Positions 53,911 through 62,781 of a stretch of DNA of 64,000 bases are shown piece by piece; the stretch's first letter is position 1, and every line of letters begins with the position of its first letter. The stretch comes from Nocardiopsis alba DSM 43377 (GTDB lineage: Bacteria; Actinomycetota; Actinomycetes; Streptosporangiales; Streptosporangiaceae), in NCBI RefSeq assembly GCF_000341225.1, contig NZ_ANAC01000002.1:98970-162969 (forward strand), in the 5' to 3' direction. The translations under genes were made by a program, and so were the position numbers. A model generated the notes under the pieces. The model made no database searches, was not told where the DNA came from, and saw nothing but the letters and a program-made list of their open reading frames with translations.

Positions 53911-54639
53911 CTAGGCCGCGCGTTCGGGGATCCGGCGGGCCCGGCGGGTCCGCTTCCACTGTCCGGGCACCAGGCCCACCGCCAACAGCCACAGGGCGAC
54001 CGTCACCAGGTGGAGACGTTCGGCGAGACCGAGCGCGACGCCGGGGGAACCGTCTCCGGCCGAGGCGTACAGCAGGGACGCGAGTACCAGCACGACCACC
54101 ACCGCCACGGCCTGCGCAGCGGTGATCAGCGCCAGGACCGGCCAGGCGCGCTCCCCGGCCCGACGCCGGTCCAGGGTGAGCGCGATCGCCGACACCAGCG
54201 CCGCGAGGATGGAGATCACGGCGATCGGGGGCTGGACGGCCGTCGCGCCGTCGACCCCCTCGACCAGGGTCTCCACGGCGCACGCCGCGTCCGTGGAGAC
54301 CACGCACCGTCCGGGCAGCAGGGAGGCGGCCAGCGAGGCCGCGCCGAACACGGCCATCGACCACCAGGCGATCGTCAGGAGTCGGCGGGGGCGCGTGGCC
54401 CCCAGGGTCAGGCCCAGGCCCGCGGCGAGCATCACCAGGATCGCGGCGGTCCGATGCGCGCTGTCCAGGAAACGGCCGAAGGAGGAATCGGGATCGGCGA
54501 GCGCCCCGCTCGTGGAGTCCGGGCTCCCGACGAAGACGATCTCCAGTGTCCACAGGCTGTAGACGAGGGCGGCCATGACCGCGGCCACTCGCCCGTCCCG
54601 GTAGTCCCAGTGCAGGGTGCTGGTGTTCGAGTAAGGCAT
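53911..54639 (-). CDS. DUF998-like multi-pass membrane protein
   Basis: 242 residues with about six hydrophobic segments (VMAALVYSLWTLEIVFVG; ILVMLAAGLGLTLGA; IAWWSMAVFGAASLAASLLPG; PPIAVISILAALVSAIALTL; ITAAQAVAVVVVLVLASLLY; and a C-terminal one) and a pair of exported cysteines (RCVVSTDAACAVETL) that could form a disulfide. The pattern resembles DUF998 proteins. Function unknown. GGGGA lies before the ATG. It is convergent with the TPR gene. Confidence 0.65.
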   Translation of the reverse strand: MPYSNTSTLHWDYRDGRVAAVMAALVYSLWTLEIVFVGSPDSTSGALADPDSSFGRFLDSAHRTAAILVMLAAGLGLTLGATRPRRLLTIAWWSMAVFGAASLAASLLPGRCVVSTDAACAVETLVEGVDGATAVQPPIAVISILAALVSAIALTLDRRRAGERAWPVLALITAAQAVAVVVVLVLASLLYASAGDGSPGVALGLAERLHLVTVALWLLAVGLVPGQWKRTRRARRIPERAA

Positions 54640-54872
54640 CGCGTCCCCAATCCGCCGATGACTCTTCTATACCTCTCGGACGCTTCGAAACACCCGTACG
54701 GTTCCATCCCCGTGCGGACACCGGCCGTTCTGGGACCCTACGTCACCCGACTCGCGGCGGCACCGTTACCCACGGGTGCGTGTTCGAGCGGCATCATCGT
54801 GGAACATCACGGGAACACCGGTCGGGCCGGAACCGGAGAAGGCCATCGACGACCGACGGAAGGGCGCATGGG

Positions 54873-55775
54873 ATGAACGGCGCATCCACGACACGATGGA
54901 TGGTCGTGGGGGTGGACGGCAGCGATTCCAGCAGACACGCGCTGGAGTGGTCGGCCCACCAGGCCTCGCTCCGCGGTCTGGGGGTGCTGATCGTGGCCGC
55001 GGCGCGCCCGTTGACGACCGACGGGTTCGAGGTCTGGCCCGAGACGGAACCGCCCGAGGGCGGGGACGAGGGGGCCGGGGCCGGGCGGTTGCTCGACCAC
55101 GCCCAGGACTGGGTCTCGCGGCTCTTCCCCGAACTGGCCGTGCGGACCCGATTGTCGTTCGACCGTCCGGCCCGTGCCCTGGTCTCGGCCGCCTCCGAAC
55201 CCGGGGTGGCCGCGGTCGTGGTGGGTTCGCGAGGGTTGAGCGGGATCGCCGCCGCGTTCGTGGGGTCGGTGGGGATCGAGCTCGCGGCCCGCGCTCCGGT
55301 CCCCGTGATCGTGCTGCCCCGGGACCACGCCGCCGCCTACGGGGTGCGCAGCCGGGTCATCGTGGGTGTGGACGGGTCCGAACCCGGCCGTCGGGCGTTG
55401 GAGTTCGCGTTCGCCCAGGCGGAGTTCGCCGACACCGAGCTGGTGGCGGTCAGCGCCTGGCAGCCGCTGGTGGCCTTCGCCGCGGCGACCGGGCCGATCC
55501 CGCCCGAGTTGTTCGACGACGCCACCGCGGCCGAGGCGGCGCGCCAGGCCTTGGAAGAGGAACTCGCGGAGCCGAGCCTGCTCCGGCCGAACGTCCGGGT
55601 GAGCACGCGCGTGGTGCGGGCCCATCCGGTGGTCGCCCTGCTGGAGGAGGCCACTCCGGCGGATCTGATCGTGGTGGGCTCCCGGGGGCGTGGCGGGTTC
55701 CGCGGCCTGCTCCTGGGGTCGGTGAGCCACGCCGTCCTGCACGGGGCGCGGGGTCCGGTCGCCATATTGCGCTGA
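54873..55775 (+). CDS. Tandem universal stress protein
   Basis: 300 residues with two UspA domains. Domain 1 begins MVVGVDGSDSSRHALEW, domain 2 VIVGVDGSEPGRRALEFA; the second ends with GSRGRGGFRGLLLGSVSHAVL, the G2xG9xGS ATP-binding signature, and domain 1 has VVVGSRGLSGIAAAFVGSVG. Such proteins bind ATP and aid survival in stress or dormancy; some are DosR-regulated. The frame is open further upstream but the domain start fixes ATG 54873. Confidence 0.9.
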   Translation: MNGASTTRWMVVGVDGSDSSRHALEWSAHQASLRGLGVLIVAAARPLTTDGFEVWPETEPPEGGDEGAGAGRLLDHAQDWVSRLFPELAVRTRLSFDRPARALVSAASEPGVAAVVVGSRGLSGIAAAFVGSVGIELAARAPVPVIVLPRDHAAAYGVRSRVIVGVDGSEPGRRALEFAFAQAEFADTELVAVSAWQPLVAFAAATGPIPPELFDDATAAEAARQALEEELAEPSLLRPNVRVSTRVVRAHPVVALLEEATPADLIVVGSRGRGGFRGLLLGSVSHAVLHGARGPVAILR

Positions 55776-55805
55776 GCCCGTCCCCGGCGTCGTTCGCGGT
55801 CAGGG

Positions 55806-55842
55806 GGCCGGGCGCGACGTCGCAGGGTGTCGCGCCGGGGCC
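55806..55842 (+). terminator. Terminator-like hairpin after the stress-protein gene
   Basis: Stem GGCCGGGCGCGAC / GTCGCGCCGGGGCC (inner 8 bp perfect) with a 10-nt loop. Confidence 0.5.
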
Positions 55843-56064
55843 GTCGCACAGGTCTATTCGCGATGCCGGCGGGTGAGATCGGGTATGTGACGAACAGCAC
55901 CGAGTGTCGGTGTCGACCGGGCGTTTTCCCCGTGTGGTGGGGGAAACCGCCTCCGATCAGCATCGAGAGGGGAGCGTTCGTCCCTGCTTCGGTGCACGGA
56001 CTCGCGTGACCGAATCGCCTGCTGTGCAGTGGGATCGGGGGTTTTCGCGACCCAAGTTTAGACC

Positions 56065-56085
56065 ACTGGCCTAGACCAATTGGTC
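56065..56085. promoter_or_regulatory. Overlapping dre-like and GACCAATTGGTC operators upstream of pckA
   Basis: ACTGGCCTAGACCAAT (56065-56080) matches the DasR dre ACTGGTCTAGACCACT at 14 of 16 bases. It overlaps the perfect palindrome GACCAATTGGTC (56074-56085), and a half-site TAGACCACT lies at 56059-56067. The cluster starts 85 nt before the pckA start codon. Confidence 0.65.
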
Positions 56086-56143
56086 AGTGTTGCCACTCGT
56101 CGTTCATGATGCGAGGGATCTCGTAATTCGAAGAGGAGTCGTT

Positions 56144-57964
56144 GTGACCGCTGACGTGGGTATCGATCTGGGCGTAGTCCCGACCAAGAACGAGGAGCTC
56201 GTCGCCTGGGTTCGCGAGGTCGCCGAGCTCACCAGGCCGGACGAGGTCGTGTGGTGTGACGGGTCCGAGGAGGAGTGGACGCGACTGACGGACCTGCTCG
56301 TCGAGCAGGGCACGTTCACCCGCCTCAACCCGGAGAAGCGCCCCAACAGCTTCTACTGCACGTCCGACCCGACGGACGTCGCCCGTGTCGAGGACCGCAC
56401 CTTCATCTGCTCCGAGCGTGAAGAGGACGCGGGTCCCACCAACAACTGGATCGCCCCCGACGAGATGCGCGCCACCTTCGGCGAGGTCTTCAAGGGCTCG
56501 ATGCGCGGCCGCACCATGTACGTGGTGCCGTTCTGCATGGGCCCCCTCGGCGGCGACATCTCCCAGCTCGGCGTCGAGATCACCGACTCCCCCTACGTCG
56601 TCGTCTCCATGCGCATCATGGCCCGCATGGGCGAGGCCGCCCTGCGTCTGATCGAGGAGCGCGGCGACTTCGTCAAGGCCGTCCACTCCGTCGGCGCCCC
56701 GCTGGAGCCCGGCCAGGAGGACGTCGCCTGGCCCTGCAACTCCACCAAGTACATCTCGCACTTCCCCGAGACCCGTGAGATCTGGTCCTACGGCTCCGGC
56801 TACGGCGGCAACGCCCTGCTGGGCAAGAAGTGCTACGCGCTGCGCATCGCCTCGGTCATGGCCCGCGACGAGGGCTGGCTCGCCGAGCACATGCTGATCC
56901 TCAAGGTCACCTCGCCCGAGGGCGCCTCGCACTACGTCGCCGCCGCCTTCCCGAGCGCCTGCGGCAAGACCAACCTGGCCATGCTCCAGCCGACCATCCC
57001 CGGCTGGAAGGTCGAGACCGTCGGCGACGACATCGCCTGGATGCGCTTCGACTCCGAGGGCCGTCTGCGCGCCATCAACCCGGAGGCCGGCTTCTTCGGC
57101 GTCGCCCCCGGCACCGGCGAGAAGACCAACGCCAACGCGATCGAGACGCTGTGGGGCAACAGCATCTTCACCAACGTCGCGCTGACCGAGGACGGCGACG
57201 TGTGGTGGGAGGGCCTCACCGAGGAGGCCCCGGCCGGTCTCACCGACTGGAAGGGCCGCCCCTGGACCCCCGAGTCCGGTGAGCCCGCCGCGCACCCGAA
57301 CTCCCGCTTCACCACCCCGGCCGGTCAGGCTCCGACCATCGCCGACGAGTGGGAGGACCCGGCGGGCGTGCCGATCTCGGCCATCCTCTTCGGCGGCCGT
57401 CGCGCCACCGCGGTCCCGCTGGTCAACGAGTCCTTCAGCTGGCAGCACGGCGTCTACATGGGCGCCAACGTCTCCTCCGAGAAGACCGCCGCCCAGGAGG
57501 GTTCCGTCGGCGAGCTGCGCCGCGACCCCTTCGCGATGCTGCCGTTCTGCGGCTACAACATGGGCGACTACTTCGCCCACTGGGTGAAGCTGGGCCAGAG
57601 CGCCGACGAGACCAAACTGCCGAAGATCTTCTACGTCAACTGGTTCAAGAAGGACACCGACGGTCGGATCGTGTGGCCCGGCTTCGGTGAGAACAGCCGC
57701 GTCATCAAGTGGATCATCGAGCGCCTCGAGGGCAAGGCCTCCGCCGTGGAGACCCCCATCGGGTACGTTCCGACCGCCGACGCCATCGACACCGAGGGTC
57801 TGGACATCTCGGACGAGGACATGCGCTTCGTCCTCGACGTCGACCGTGAGATCTGGAAGCAGGAGGCCGCCCTGGTCCCCGAGTTCTTCAAGACCTTCGG
57901 CGACCACCTTCCCGCCGAGCTGTGGGACGAGTACCACGCGCTGCTCGACCGTCTGGAGAAGTAG
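56144..57964 (+). CDS. pckA: Phosphoenolpyruvate carboxykinase (GTP)
   Basis: 606 residues, the usual size for the GTP-dependent enzyme that converts oxaloacetate to PEP in gluconeogenesis. P-loop [12 protein letters not shown] begins near residue 269, the metal site is GDDIAWMRF, and [15 protein letters not shown] with [10 protein letters not shown] are GTP-PEPCK blocks. AAGAGGAG precedes GTG 56144. The upstream dre-like operators suggest control by amino-sugar or carbon-state signals. A long perfect hairpin follows. Confidence 0.95.
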   Translation: MTADVGIDLGVVPTKNEELVAWVREVAELTRPDEVVWCDGSEEEWTRLTDLLVEQGTFTRLNPEKRPNSFYCTSDPTDVARVEDRTFICSEREEDAGPTNNWIAPDEMRATFGEVFKGSMRGRTMYVVPFCMGPLGGDISQLGVEITDSPYVVVSMRIMARMGEAALRLIEERGDFVKAVHSVGAPLEPGQEDVAWPCNSTKYISHFPETREIWSYGSGYGGNALLGKKCYALRIASVMARDEGWLAEHMLILKVTSPEGASHYVAAAFPSACGKTNLAMLQPTIPGWKVETVGDDIAWMRFDSEGRLRAINPEAGFFGVAPGTGEKTNANAIETLWGNSIFTNVALTEDGDVWWEGLTEEAPAGLTDWKGRPWTPESGEPAAHPNSRFTTPAGQAPTIADEWEDPAGVPISAILFGGRRATAVPLVNESFSWQHGVYMGANVSSEKTAAQEGSVGELRRDPFAMLPFCGYNMGDYFAHWVKLGQSADETKLPKIFYVNWFKKDTDGRIVWPGFGENSRVIKWIIERLEGKASAVETPIGYVPTADAIDTEGLDISDEDMRFVLDVDREIWKQEAALVPEFFKTFGDHLPAELWDEYHALLDRLEK

Positions 57965-58008
57965 CGCCTCCATGATCGGCCCCGCTTCCGCGCACGGGGC
58001 CGACCGAC

Positions 58009-58044
58009 CACGGGGCGCGGACACCGCACGGTGTCCGCGCCCCG
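58009..58044 (+). terminator. Terminator after pckA
   Basis: Perfect stem of 16-17 bp (ACGGGGCGCGGACACC and complement, tiny loop) then TCGTG. Confidence 0.7.
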
Positions 58045-58238
58045 TTCGTGTGTCCGGCCGGTGCTCGGCGCTCCCCCGGGGCATCGGGTGATGTGTCCGG
58101 GCAGATCATGACATGGGGGAAACCGCAGGTCCGAGCGTGGGCACGGCCCGATGACGCTTTCCCCTTTTCCACCCGGGCGGTGCCGTACGGCGTGCTAAGG
58201 ATGGTCCGTCCTCTGCCGAGAACCCCCGGGAAACCCTC

Positions 58239-59012
58239 ATGCTCACGTCGTTCGTCGTCATCGCCGTCCTGGTAGCCATGGTCGGTGGTGCCGTGCTGGT
58301 CGCCCGGCGCCACCGGATCTCCGGAGACCTCTCCGGTGGTGCCGTGGGCGTCGTCATCGCGCCCTGCGTCCTGTCCCTGTACCTCGTGGCCGCGGCCATG
58401 GCCGTGGTCATCGGATGGGAGGACTACAAGTCGGCCGAGGACGACATGATCGCCGAGGCCGGCGCGGCCCAGGCCCTGTACTGGAGCAGCACCGCGTTCC
58501 CCGGCGAGGAGGGCGAGGCCGTCCGCGGTCACCTGCGCGCCTACCTGTCGACGGTGGTGGAGGACGACTGGCCGCTGATGGAGTCGAGCGGGGAGCTGAG
58601 CCCCGGTGGCGACGACGACCTCGCCATGCTGTCCGCCTCGGTGCGGACCCTCTCGGTCTCCGACACCGGCGACGGGCTGGACCGGTTGACCGCCCGCCAG
58701 GAGCTCACCAAGCTCAGCGACGCGCGCGCCCAGCGCGCCGACGCGGCCGAGGACGGGATCCCCGTGGCCCTGATGGCCATCACCGTGCTGTCGGCCGTGG
58801 TCATCGCGGTACTGCCGTTCGCCATGATCCAGAAGGGGACCAGGACCGCCTACTTCTGGGCCGGGGTGAACCTGGCGTTCCTGTTCGGAACGGTCGTGCT
58901 GCTGCTGTTCATGGGCAACCCCTACAACGGGGTCCTGGCCAATGATCCGGGGGCGATCGAGGACGCCGTGGAGGGGTTCGATCGCGCCGACCTGACCTTG
59001 GAGCGACCGTGA
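58239..59012 (+). CDS. DUF4239/bestrophin-like membrane protein
   Basis: 257 residues with an N-terminal helix pair (FVVIAVLVAMVGGAVLVA; VVIAPCVLSLYLVAAAMAVVIG), a long soluble stretch with EDDMIAEAGAAQALYW, then two more helices (PVALMAITVLSAVVIAVLPF; AGVNLAFLFGTVVLLLFMG). The pattern YKSAEDDMIAEAGAAQALYWSS is typical of the bestrophin-like DUF4239 family, whose function is unclear. No strong ribosome site precedes the ATG; a TAAGGA box lies about 40 nt upstream. A strong terminator follows. Confidence 0.72.
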   Translation: MLTSFVVIAVLVAMVGGAVLVARRHRISGDLSGGAVGVVIAPCVLSLYLVAAAMAVVIGWEDYKSAEDDMIAEAGAAQALYWSSTAFPGEEGEAVRGHLRAYLSTVVEDDWPLMESSGELSPGGDDDLAMLSASVRTLSVSDTGDGLDRLTARQELTKLSDARAQRADAAEDGIPVALMAITVLSAVVIAVLPFAMIQKGTRTAYFWAGVNLAFLFGTVVLLLFMGNPYNGVLANDPGAIEDAVEGFDRADLTLERP

Positions 59013-59029
59013 TCGTCGCCGCGTGACCC

Positions 59030-59070
59030 GGGCCCGTCCCGCCGTGCCACGGCGGGACGGGCCCTTCGTC
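59030..59070. terminator. Convergent terminator after the DUF4239 gene
   Basis: Perfect 15-bp stem GGGCCCGTCCCGCCG/CGGCGGGACGGGCCC, 5-nt loop, followed by TTCGTC; serves the convergent proline-rich gene as well. Confidence 0.75.
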
Positions 59071-59857
59071 ATCCGACCGCGCCGGCCGCCACGGCGCGAC
59101 CGCCGCCGACGGCCGCGCCCACGGCGACGATCGCGACGACGACCATCGTGCGCATCGGGGTGAACGCCTCGGAGGACTCGGCCGAAGCGGACGTACCGGT
59201 GTCCGGAAGGAGCGCCTCCTGGACCGGGGGCGGAAGGTCCGCGGGCGCTTCGGGCTCCTCCGCCGGCGTCTCGAACGGGTCCTCTTCGGAGGGCGGGGCC
59301 GACTCGGGCGGTGCCTCCGAGACCTCCGGGCCGGGCTCGTCCGCCTCGGGCTCCTCCGGCTCGCCGGGGGGCACACGCGGCGCCTCCGAGTCGGGCGGCG
59401 GCGCCGGTTCCTCCGGCACGGGCTCCTCCCGGGGCGGCTCCTCCGGGGCGGGCGGCTCTGGAGACGGGGGCGGCGGAGGCGGTGGCGTGCACATCGGAGC
59501 CCGATCCGTGTGGATGACCACGTGGGTGCCGTTGGCGCACACCACGACGTGCGGGCCGGGCCGGATGTCGACGTACGCGTTCGGGGTCTCCACCTGGGTG
59601 CCGGAGGGGTCCACGTCCACCTGTGAGGCGCCGGCGTCGGTGTCCGTCTCCGACGGCATGACCCGCGTGGCGGGGGCGGCCCGTTCGACGAAGGCCGACA
59701 CGGGGCCGGCCGTGATCGCGAGCGCTCCCGCCGCCAGGCAGACGAGGGCCGAGACGCGACGGCGGGTGGCGGGGGTCCGTTTCCTCAAGGGGCGGTTCCG
59801 GTGCGATGCGGGGGGAGAGGAGGGGGGTCGTGACTCCTCGTGCTTCTGTCTGTTCAC
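59069..59857 (-). CDS. Proline-rich surface protein with LPDTG sorting signal
   Basis: 262 residues. A long basic N-terminus (~35 residues) leads into a signal-like hydrophobic segment (ALVCLAAGALAITAGPVSAFV, 37-57), a short folded region with two cysteines, then ~90 residues rich in Pro and Glu that would form an extended stalk. LPDTG at 217-221, 15 residues before a final hydrophobic helix (237-252), is a sortase sorting signal, but the usual basic tail is weak (one Arg, then AVAAGAVG). The GTG start has no ribosome site; TAGCAT ends 6 nt upstream. A cell-wall anchored protein is the best guess; its partner sortase is not in the window. Confidence 0.65.
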   Translation of the reverse strand: MNRQKHEESRPPSSPPASHRNRPLRKRTPATRRRVSALVCLAAGALAITAGPVSAFVERAAPATRVMPSETDTDAGASQVDVDPSGTQVETPNAYVDIRPGPHVVVCANGTHVVIHTDRAPMCTPPPPPPPSPEPPAPEEPPREEPVPEEPAPPPDSEAPRVPPGEPEEPEADEPGPEVSEAPPESAPPSEEDPFETPAEEPEAPADLPPPVQEALLPDTGTSASAESSEAFTPMRTMVVVAIVAVGAAVGGGRAVAAGAVG

Positions 59858-59863
59858 ACGGTG

Positions 59864-59869
59864 ATGCTA
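59864..59869 (-). promoter_or_regulatory. Candidate leaderless -10 box of the LPDTG protein gene
   Basis: TAGCAT on the minus strand, then 6 nt, then GTG. Confidence 0.45.
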
Positions 59870-59909
59870 CGGGGCGGGGGCGCTCCCCCAAGACGGAATC
59901 GAGCCGGTC

Positions 59910-61565
59910 CTAGGGGGAGTGCAGGCGCAGGACCGCGTGCTCGGCCCACTCCGGGGGACGGGTGAGACGGGAGACGACCATCATCGTCAGAAAGGCCAGT
60001 GGAATGGTCCAGGCGGCGGGCTGGGCCAACAGCACCGTGACCCATCCGGGCGGGGTGGAGAACAGGATCGACCAGCCCACGGCGCCCGTGGCGGTCACCC
60101 CGCCCACGATCAGGCCGGCGGCGGCCCCCGGCAGGGTCAGACGACGCCACCAGATGCCCAGCACCAAGAGGGGGCAGAAGGTCGACGCGGCCACGGTGAA
60201 CGCCCACACCACCAGGACGTTGATGTCGATGGTCCGGGCGGGCAGCGCCAGGAGCACCGAGACACAGGCGCCGATCACCACCGCCAGCCGTAGCCGGGGC
60301 ACACTGCCCTGGAAGAGGTCGTGCGAGAGCCCTCCGGCCAGGGCCAGCAACAGTCCGGAGGAGGTCGACAGGAACGCTCCGAAGGCGCCCGCGGCGACCA
60401 GCGCGGTCAGGAGGGTGCCCACCGCGCCCGGGGCGGCCTGGGCGGGCAGGACCACCGCCACGGTGTCGGTGCCCTGGAGCATCACCAGTTGGGGGGTGAG
60501 CACCCGGCCGAGCAGTCCGTAGACGGCGGGGAAGAGGTAGAACAGCCCCAACAGGGCGATCACGCCGACCGCGACGCGGCGGGCGGTACGCGCGGTCGGG
60601 CTGGTGTGGAAGCGCATGATCACGTGCGGAAGGCCCATACAGCCCAGGGTGATGGCCAGCAGTGTCGACCAGGTCTCGAACAGAGGTCGCCCGCCCACGC
60701 TCAACAACGGGGTGCTCCACTGTTCCCCGCCCAGTTCCGGTAGTCCCTCCGGGTGCGGGATCCCGGTGCCCTCGGGGAAGACGTACTCGGTGCCCGGCGC
60801 GACCGTGTGCGCCCCCGCGGACAGTTCCCGCTCCCCGCCATCGGCCGTGACGACGGTGACCGGCTCGTCGAGGGTGAAGTCGGTGGGGACGGAGAACTCG
60901 ACCCGGGTGTCGGCGGGGAAGTGGGTGCCCCACTCCGGGTGCAGGGCCTCGGCCCGGGTGTCGGCCCCGGCCTGTACCACCAGGTAGATCGCGGGGACGG
61001 CGAGGAAGATCAGCTTGACGACGTAGTGGAAGGCCTGCACGTAGGTGGCCGAGCGCATGCCGCCCGCCGCGATGGATCCGCTCACCACCAGCCCCGCCAG
61101 CACCACGCCCACCCAGTAGGGGGTGTCGCTGACCAGGCTCAGCACCACACCCGCGCCCTTGAACTGGGGCACCAGGTACAACAGCATGATCACCAGGACC
61201 ACGCAGCCGCACAGCTTGCGCAGCCGGGGCGCGCCCAGGCGGTACTCGGCGAAGTCCGGGACAGTGAAGGCGCCCGAACGTCGCATCGGCCCCGCCACCA
61301 GGGCGACCACGGCGACGTAGCCGGCGGTGAACCCCACCGCGTACCACATGGTGCCCAGACCGTTCTTGAGCAGCAGCCCCGCCAACCCCAGCACGGAGGC
61401 GGCCGACAGGTACTCGCCCGCGATCGCCAGGGCGTTCCAGTTGGGGGACACCCGACGGGAGGCCACCAGGAAGTCCGACGTGGACCGGGCGGCCCGCACC
61501 CCGTAGACCCCGATGATCAGACTCGTGACGAGCACCAGACCGATGGCCGGTACCGCAGCCGTCAT
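59910..61565 (-). CDS. Sodium/solute symporter (SSS family, ActP/MctP-like)
   Basis: 551 residues, about thirteen membrane segments. DFLVASRRVSPNWNALAIAGEYLSAASVLGLAGLL is the helix 1 region typical of monocarboxylate or acetate symporters (ActP, MctC), and a soluble insert of ~90 residues (GADTRAEALHPEWGTH...) is present in the middle, as in that subfamily. Likely substrates are acetate, pyruvate or propionate taken up with sodium. The ATG overlaps the preceding gene by 4 nt, so translation is coupled. It is the last gene of the LytS-LytTR operon. Confidence 0.85.
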   Translation of the reverse strand: MTAAVPAIGLVLVTSLIIGVYGVRAARSTSDFLVASRRVSPNWNALAIAGEYLSAASVLGLAGLLLKNGLGTMWYAVGFTAGYVAVVALVAGPMRRSGAFTVPDFAEYRLGAPRLRKLCGCVVLVIMLLYLVPQFKGAGVVLSLVSDTPYWVGVVLAGLVVSGSIAAGGMRSATYVQAFHYVVKLIFLAVPAIYLVVQAGADTRAEALHPEWGTHFPADTRVEFSVPTDFTLDEPVTVVTADGGERELSAGAHTVAPGTEYVFPEGTGIPHPEGLPELGGEQWSTPLLSVGGRPLFETWSTLLAITLGCMGLPHVIMRFHTSPTARTARRVAVGVIALLGLFYLFPAVYGLLGRVLTPQLVMLQGTDTVAVVLPAQAAPGAVGTLLTALVAAGAFGAFLSTSSGLLLALAGGLSHDLFQGSVPRLRLAVVIGACVSVLLALPARTIDINVLVVWAFTVAASTFCPLLVLGIWWRRLTLPGAAAGLIVGGVTATGAVGWSILFSTPPGWVTVLLAQPAAWTIPLAFLTMMVVSRLTRPPEWAEHAVLRLHSP

Positions 61566-61990
61566 GAGGCGACCTCGGCGTCCCCGGCCTCGCGCGACCC
61601 GTACGAGGGGTCCTCGCCCGGTCGGACGTCGCCCTTCTCCTCCTCGGCCCTGCGTTCCAGACCCTCGGCCGACCGCACGTGCCACAGGGCCAGGGCGAGC
61701 AGGGCCGGATAGATCGCCACCGTCAACAGCAGCCAGGAGACCGGGACCCCCGACCACCTGAGCTCGCCGAGCGCCGGGAACAGGGCGAAGGCCCCGCTCA
61801 ACCCGAACAACAGGGTCCCCAACGCCACCACCGTGCGTATCGCGGCGCGGCGCTGGGCCTTGAAGAGGGTGCGCGCCGCCAGGGTGTCCACCGGTCCGGG
61901 CACCGGTTGCAGGTGCTGGACCGGCCGGTTGCCCCGGGCCAGGGCGATCCTCGTCTGCGGGCTCGTGAGCTTCTCCCGGCGCGGGCTCAC
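61562..61990 (-). CDS. Small two-span membrane partner of the symporter
   Basis: 142 residues. A basic N-terminus, then two hydrophobic helices (VVALGTLLFGLSGAFALFPAL and VSWLLLTVAIYPALLALALW), and a charged tail. Position and shape recall the small partner proteins (DUF485, DUF4212) found in front of ActP-like symporters. AAGGAG precedes GTG 61990. Its stop and the symporter ATG overlap by 4 nt. A subunit of the transporter is the likely role, by inference. Confidence 0.65.
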   Translation of the reverse strand: MSPRREKLTSPQTRIALARGNRPVQHLQPVPGPVDTLAARTLFKAQRRAAIRTVVALGTLLFGLSGAFALFPALGELRWSGVPVSWLLLTVAIYPALLALALWHVRSAEGLERRAEEEKGDVRPGEDPSYGSREAGDAEVAS

Positions 61991-62781
61991 GGTTGCTCCT
62001 TGGCCGTCCCCGACGGACGCGCGGTCGCCGAACGGCCGAGCTGGTCCCGCTTGGCCGCCTCCAACAGACGGGCGCGCAGATGCCGTCCGTGCCTGCGGCT
62101 CACCGGGACGTCCCCGGCGGGGGTCCCGGCGACCAGCCCGGAGGATGAGGTCACGCGCAGGTCCCGGACCCAGGGGATGGCGATGAGGAAACCGCGGTGG
62201 ACCCGGACGAACCCGGCGGCGGCCCACACCTCCTCCAGGTACGACAGAGACAACCGGATCAGGTGGGTGCCGTCGGCGGTGTGCAGCCGCACGTAGTCGC
62301 CCTGGGCCTCCACGAACTGCACGTCGTCGCGTTTGACGAACACGGTGCGTCGGCCGGTGTCGATCTGGACCACGTGCAGGTCCTCGGCGGGGGAGGAGTG
62401 CCCGCTCGGGTTGCGCAACTGGGCGATCCGTCCCACCGCCTCGGCCAGCCGCTCGGGTCGGATCGGCTTGAGCAGGTAGTCCACCGCCCCGATCCCGAAG
62501 GCCTCCACGGCGTGCGCCTCCGAGGCGGTCACGAACACGATCGACGGGGGGTCCGACATGACGGTCAGGACCCGGGCCACGTCCATGCCGTCCAGCCCGG
62601 GCATGAGGATGTCGAGGAAGGCGGCGTCGATGGTCCGCGTGCCCAGCAGACGCACCGCGGTGGCCCCGTTGGGGGCCACCAGGACCTCCGACACCTCGGG
62701 CATGTCCTCCAGCAGGGCCGCCATCTCCTGGCGGGTGGAGGACTCGTCCTCCACCACCAGGACACGGAGTTCGGGTCTCAT
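61987..62781 (-). CDS. LytTR-type response regulator
   Basis: 264 residues: receiver domain (LRVLVVEDESSTRQEMAALL; phospho-Asp in FLDILMPGLDGMDVARV; KPIRPERLAEAV) and a C-terminal LytTR DNA-binding domain (RRTVFVKRDDVQFVEAQGDYVRLHTADGTHLIRLSLSYLEEVWAA). It pairs with the LytS-type kinase whose stop overlaps its ATG by 4 nt. In E. coli the same pair types (BtsSR, YpdAB) sense pyruvate and activate carboxylate transporter genes, so the symporter downstream is a likely target. Confidence 0.9.
   Translation of the reverse strand: MRPELRVLVVEDESSTRQEMAALLEDMPEVSEVLVAPNGATAVRLLGTRTIDAAFLDILMPGLDGMDVARVLTVMSDPPSIVFVTASEAHAVEAFGIGAVDYLLKPIRPERLAEAVGRIAQLRNPSGHSSPAEDLHVVQIDTGRRTVFVKRDDVQFVEAQGDYVRLHTADGTHLIRLSLSYLEEVWAAAGFVRVHRGFLIAIPWVRDLRVTSSSGLVAGTPAGDVPVSRRHGRHLRARLLEAAKRDQLGRSATARPSGTAKEQP

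Larger units (their letters stand above)
55776..56143. other. 368-bp intergenic region upstream of pckA
   Basis: Holds an imperfect terminator-like stem for the stress-protein gene (55806-55842, GGCGCGAC/GTCGCGCC) and, near its 3' end, overlapping GntR-type operators at 56059-56085. No open frame of note. Confidence 0.45.
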
